A stretch of DNA of 64,000 nt, from NCBI RefSeq assembly GCF_947493875.1, contig NZ_CANLSU010000002.1, positions 482,920 through 546,919 on the forward strand, read 5' to 3'. This DNA comes from an uncultured Marinococcus sp. GTDB lineage: Bacteria > Bacillota > Bacilli > Bacillales > Marinococcaceae. The translations under genes and the position numbers were made by a program. How positions within the stretch are numbered: the first letter of the stretch is position 1; each line of letters begins with the position of its first letter. This document shows positions 63,530-64,000 of this stretch, piece after piece. A model generated the notes under the pieces. The model had not been told where the DNA came from and made no database searches. It was given only the letters and a program-made list of their open reading frames with translations.

Positions 63530-64000
63530 TTACTCTTCTTGTGCGGAAGAGCTTCCTTCATCTAGTTCATTTTCAGCATCACTTGAAGCCTCTGGCGTGG
63601 AATTCTCGCCAGTGGCTTCTTCATTTGTGGACGAGCCGTCAGAATCTTCGGGGGCCTCCGTGGCGTTATCGTCATTTGGGGCAGAAGAGGAGTCCTCAGT
63701 GGATTCCTCCTCGTCAGTGGATGCGCCGGAGTCCCCGGTGTCCTCAGTGCCGCTGTCCCCGGAAGGAGCAGAAGAGGAGTCCTCAGCGGATTCCTCTTCG
63801 TCAGTGGATGTGCCGGAGTCCTCGGAGTCCTCAGTGCCGCTGTCCCCGGAAGGAGCAGAAGAGGAGTCCTCAGTGGATTCCTCTTCGTCAGTGGATGTGC
63901 CGGAGTCCTCGGTCTCCTCGGTACCGCTGTCCCCGGAAGGAGCAGAAGAGGAGTCCTCAGCGGATTCCTCTTCGTCAGTGGATGTGCCGGAGTCCTCGGA
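63530..64000 (-). CDS. C-terminal part of an acidic repeat protein (cut by window edge)
   Basis: The minus-strand frame is open from the right edge to TAA at 63530-63532 and codes for at least 156 residues, nearly all Ser, Glu, Asp, Thr, Gly. It contains a 29-residue repeat (SAPSGDSGTEDxxDSG, then ASTDEEES[TA]EDSS) encoded by an 87-bp unit; see the repeat entry. It ends in SSSAQEE without an LPxTG anchor. In several Bacillaceae a class A penicillin-binding protein with a disordered acidic tail lies near acsA-tyrS, so this may be such a tail; the catalytic part would be outside the window. Confidence 0.7.
   Translation of the reverse strand, partial: SEDSGTSTDEEESAEDSSSAPSGDSGTEETEDSGTSTDEEESTEDSSSAPSGDSGTEDSEDSGTSTDEEESAEDSSSAPSGDSGTEDTGDSGASTDEEESTEDSSSAPNDDNATEAPEDSDGSSTNEEATGENSTPEASSDAENELDEGSSSAQEE
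63686..64000 (-). repeat. 87-bp tandem repeat, at least 3.6 copies
   Basis: Units begin at 63686, 63773, 63860 and 63947 (each starts AGAGGAGTCCTCAG on the plus strand) and run past the window edge. The period is exactly 87 bases (29 codons), so the reading frame is kept. Units 1 and 3 have CAGTGG and units 2 and 4 CAGCGG at the same place (Thr versus Ala), which suggests a 174-bp higher-order unit. Confidence 0.95.

Noticed and set aside
1..64000. CRISPR arrays, insertion sequences, prophage, rRNA or tRNA genes
   Set aside because: No short spaced repeats, transposase or integrase frames, or RNA gene signatures were seen by eye; a tRNA or Rfam scan was not possible.

Overview
The window is a 64 kb stretch of chromosome from a low-to-mid GC Gram-positive bacterium of the family Bacillaceae. 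Shine-Dalgarno sites are strong (AAGGAGG type), TTG and GTG starts are common, and long runs of genes follow the Bacillus subtilis 'yt' region: ytoA-ytpA-ytpB, ytqA-ytqB-ytiB, leuS, ytfP, murJ, ytzG, thpR, ytmP-trmB-ytnP, ytzB-ytoP-ytpP-ytpQ-ytpR-sftA, murC-ytxG-ytxH-aroA-ccpA, acuCBA and acsA. Several very acidic proteins, a BCCT-type transporter and two carbonic anhydrases suggest a halophilic or alkaliphilic member such as the Alkalicoccus group; that placement is inference.

Layout. 1-9 kb is accessory: a tandem universal stress protein, a divergent BCCT transporter, a VOC-fold gene broken by one stop codon, an HSL-type esterase under a probable cre site, a SunI-like small membrane protein, a highly acidic protein with a duplicated SAP-like motif, an iron alcohol dehydrogenase and an FNT channel. 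9-15 kb holds brnQ with an attenuator-like leader, an EamA exporter, a YeiH-family exporter divergent from a LysR regulator, and a FusB-type EF-G-binding protein. 15.2-16.5 kb holds a TPR regulator of the PlcR type divergent from an unannotated 41-codon secreted peptide ending in RDIPHQY, which matches the PapR pheromone pattern. 16.5-31.8 kb is largely housekeeping: both carbonic anhydrases, terpenoid synthesis (ytpB), leuS with an attenuated leader, murJ and an FtsW/RodA protein. 32-40 kb has cysK, thpR, lrgAB, purU, ytmP, trmB and ytnP. 40-44 kb is the fructose operon fruR-fruK-fruA. 44-53.6 kb runs from ytzB to sftA, pncB and an unknown gene. 53.8-63.2 kb covers murC, ytxGH, aroA, ccpA and the acetate genes acuABC/acsA. 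The right edge cuts an acidic protein with a perfect-period 87-bp repeat.

Together the genes cover carbon control (CcpA acting on fructose, acetate and esterase genes through candidate cre sites), envelope synthesis (MurC, MurJ, FtsW-like, SftA), tRNA and rRNA modification or charging (LeuRS, TrmB, RsuA-type, YtqB), and a candidate peptide quorum-sensing pair. I saw no rRNA, tRNA, CRISPR array, insertion sequence or prophage gene.
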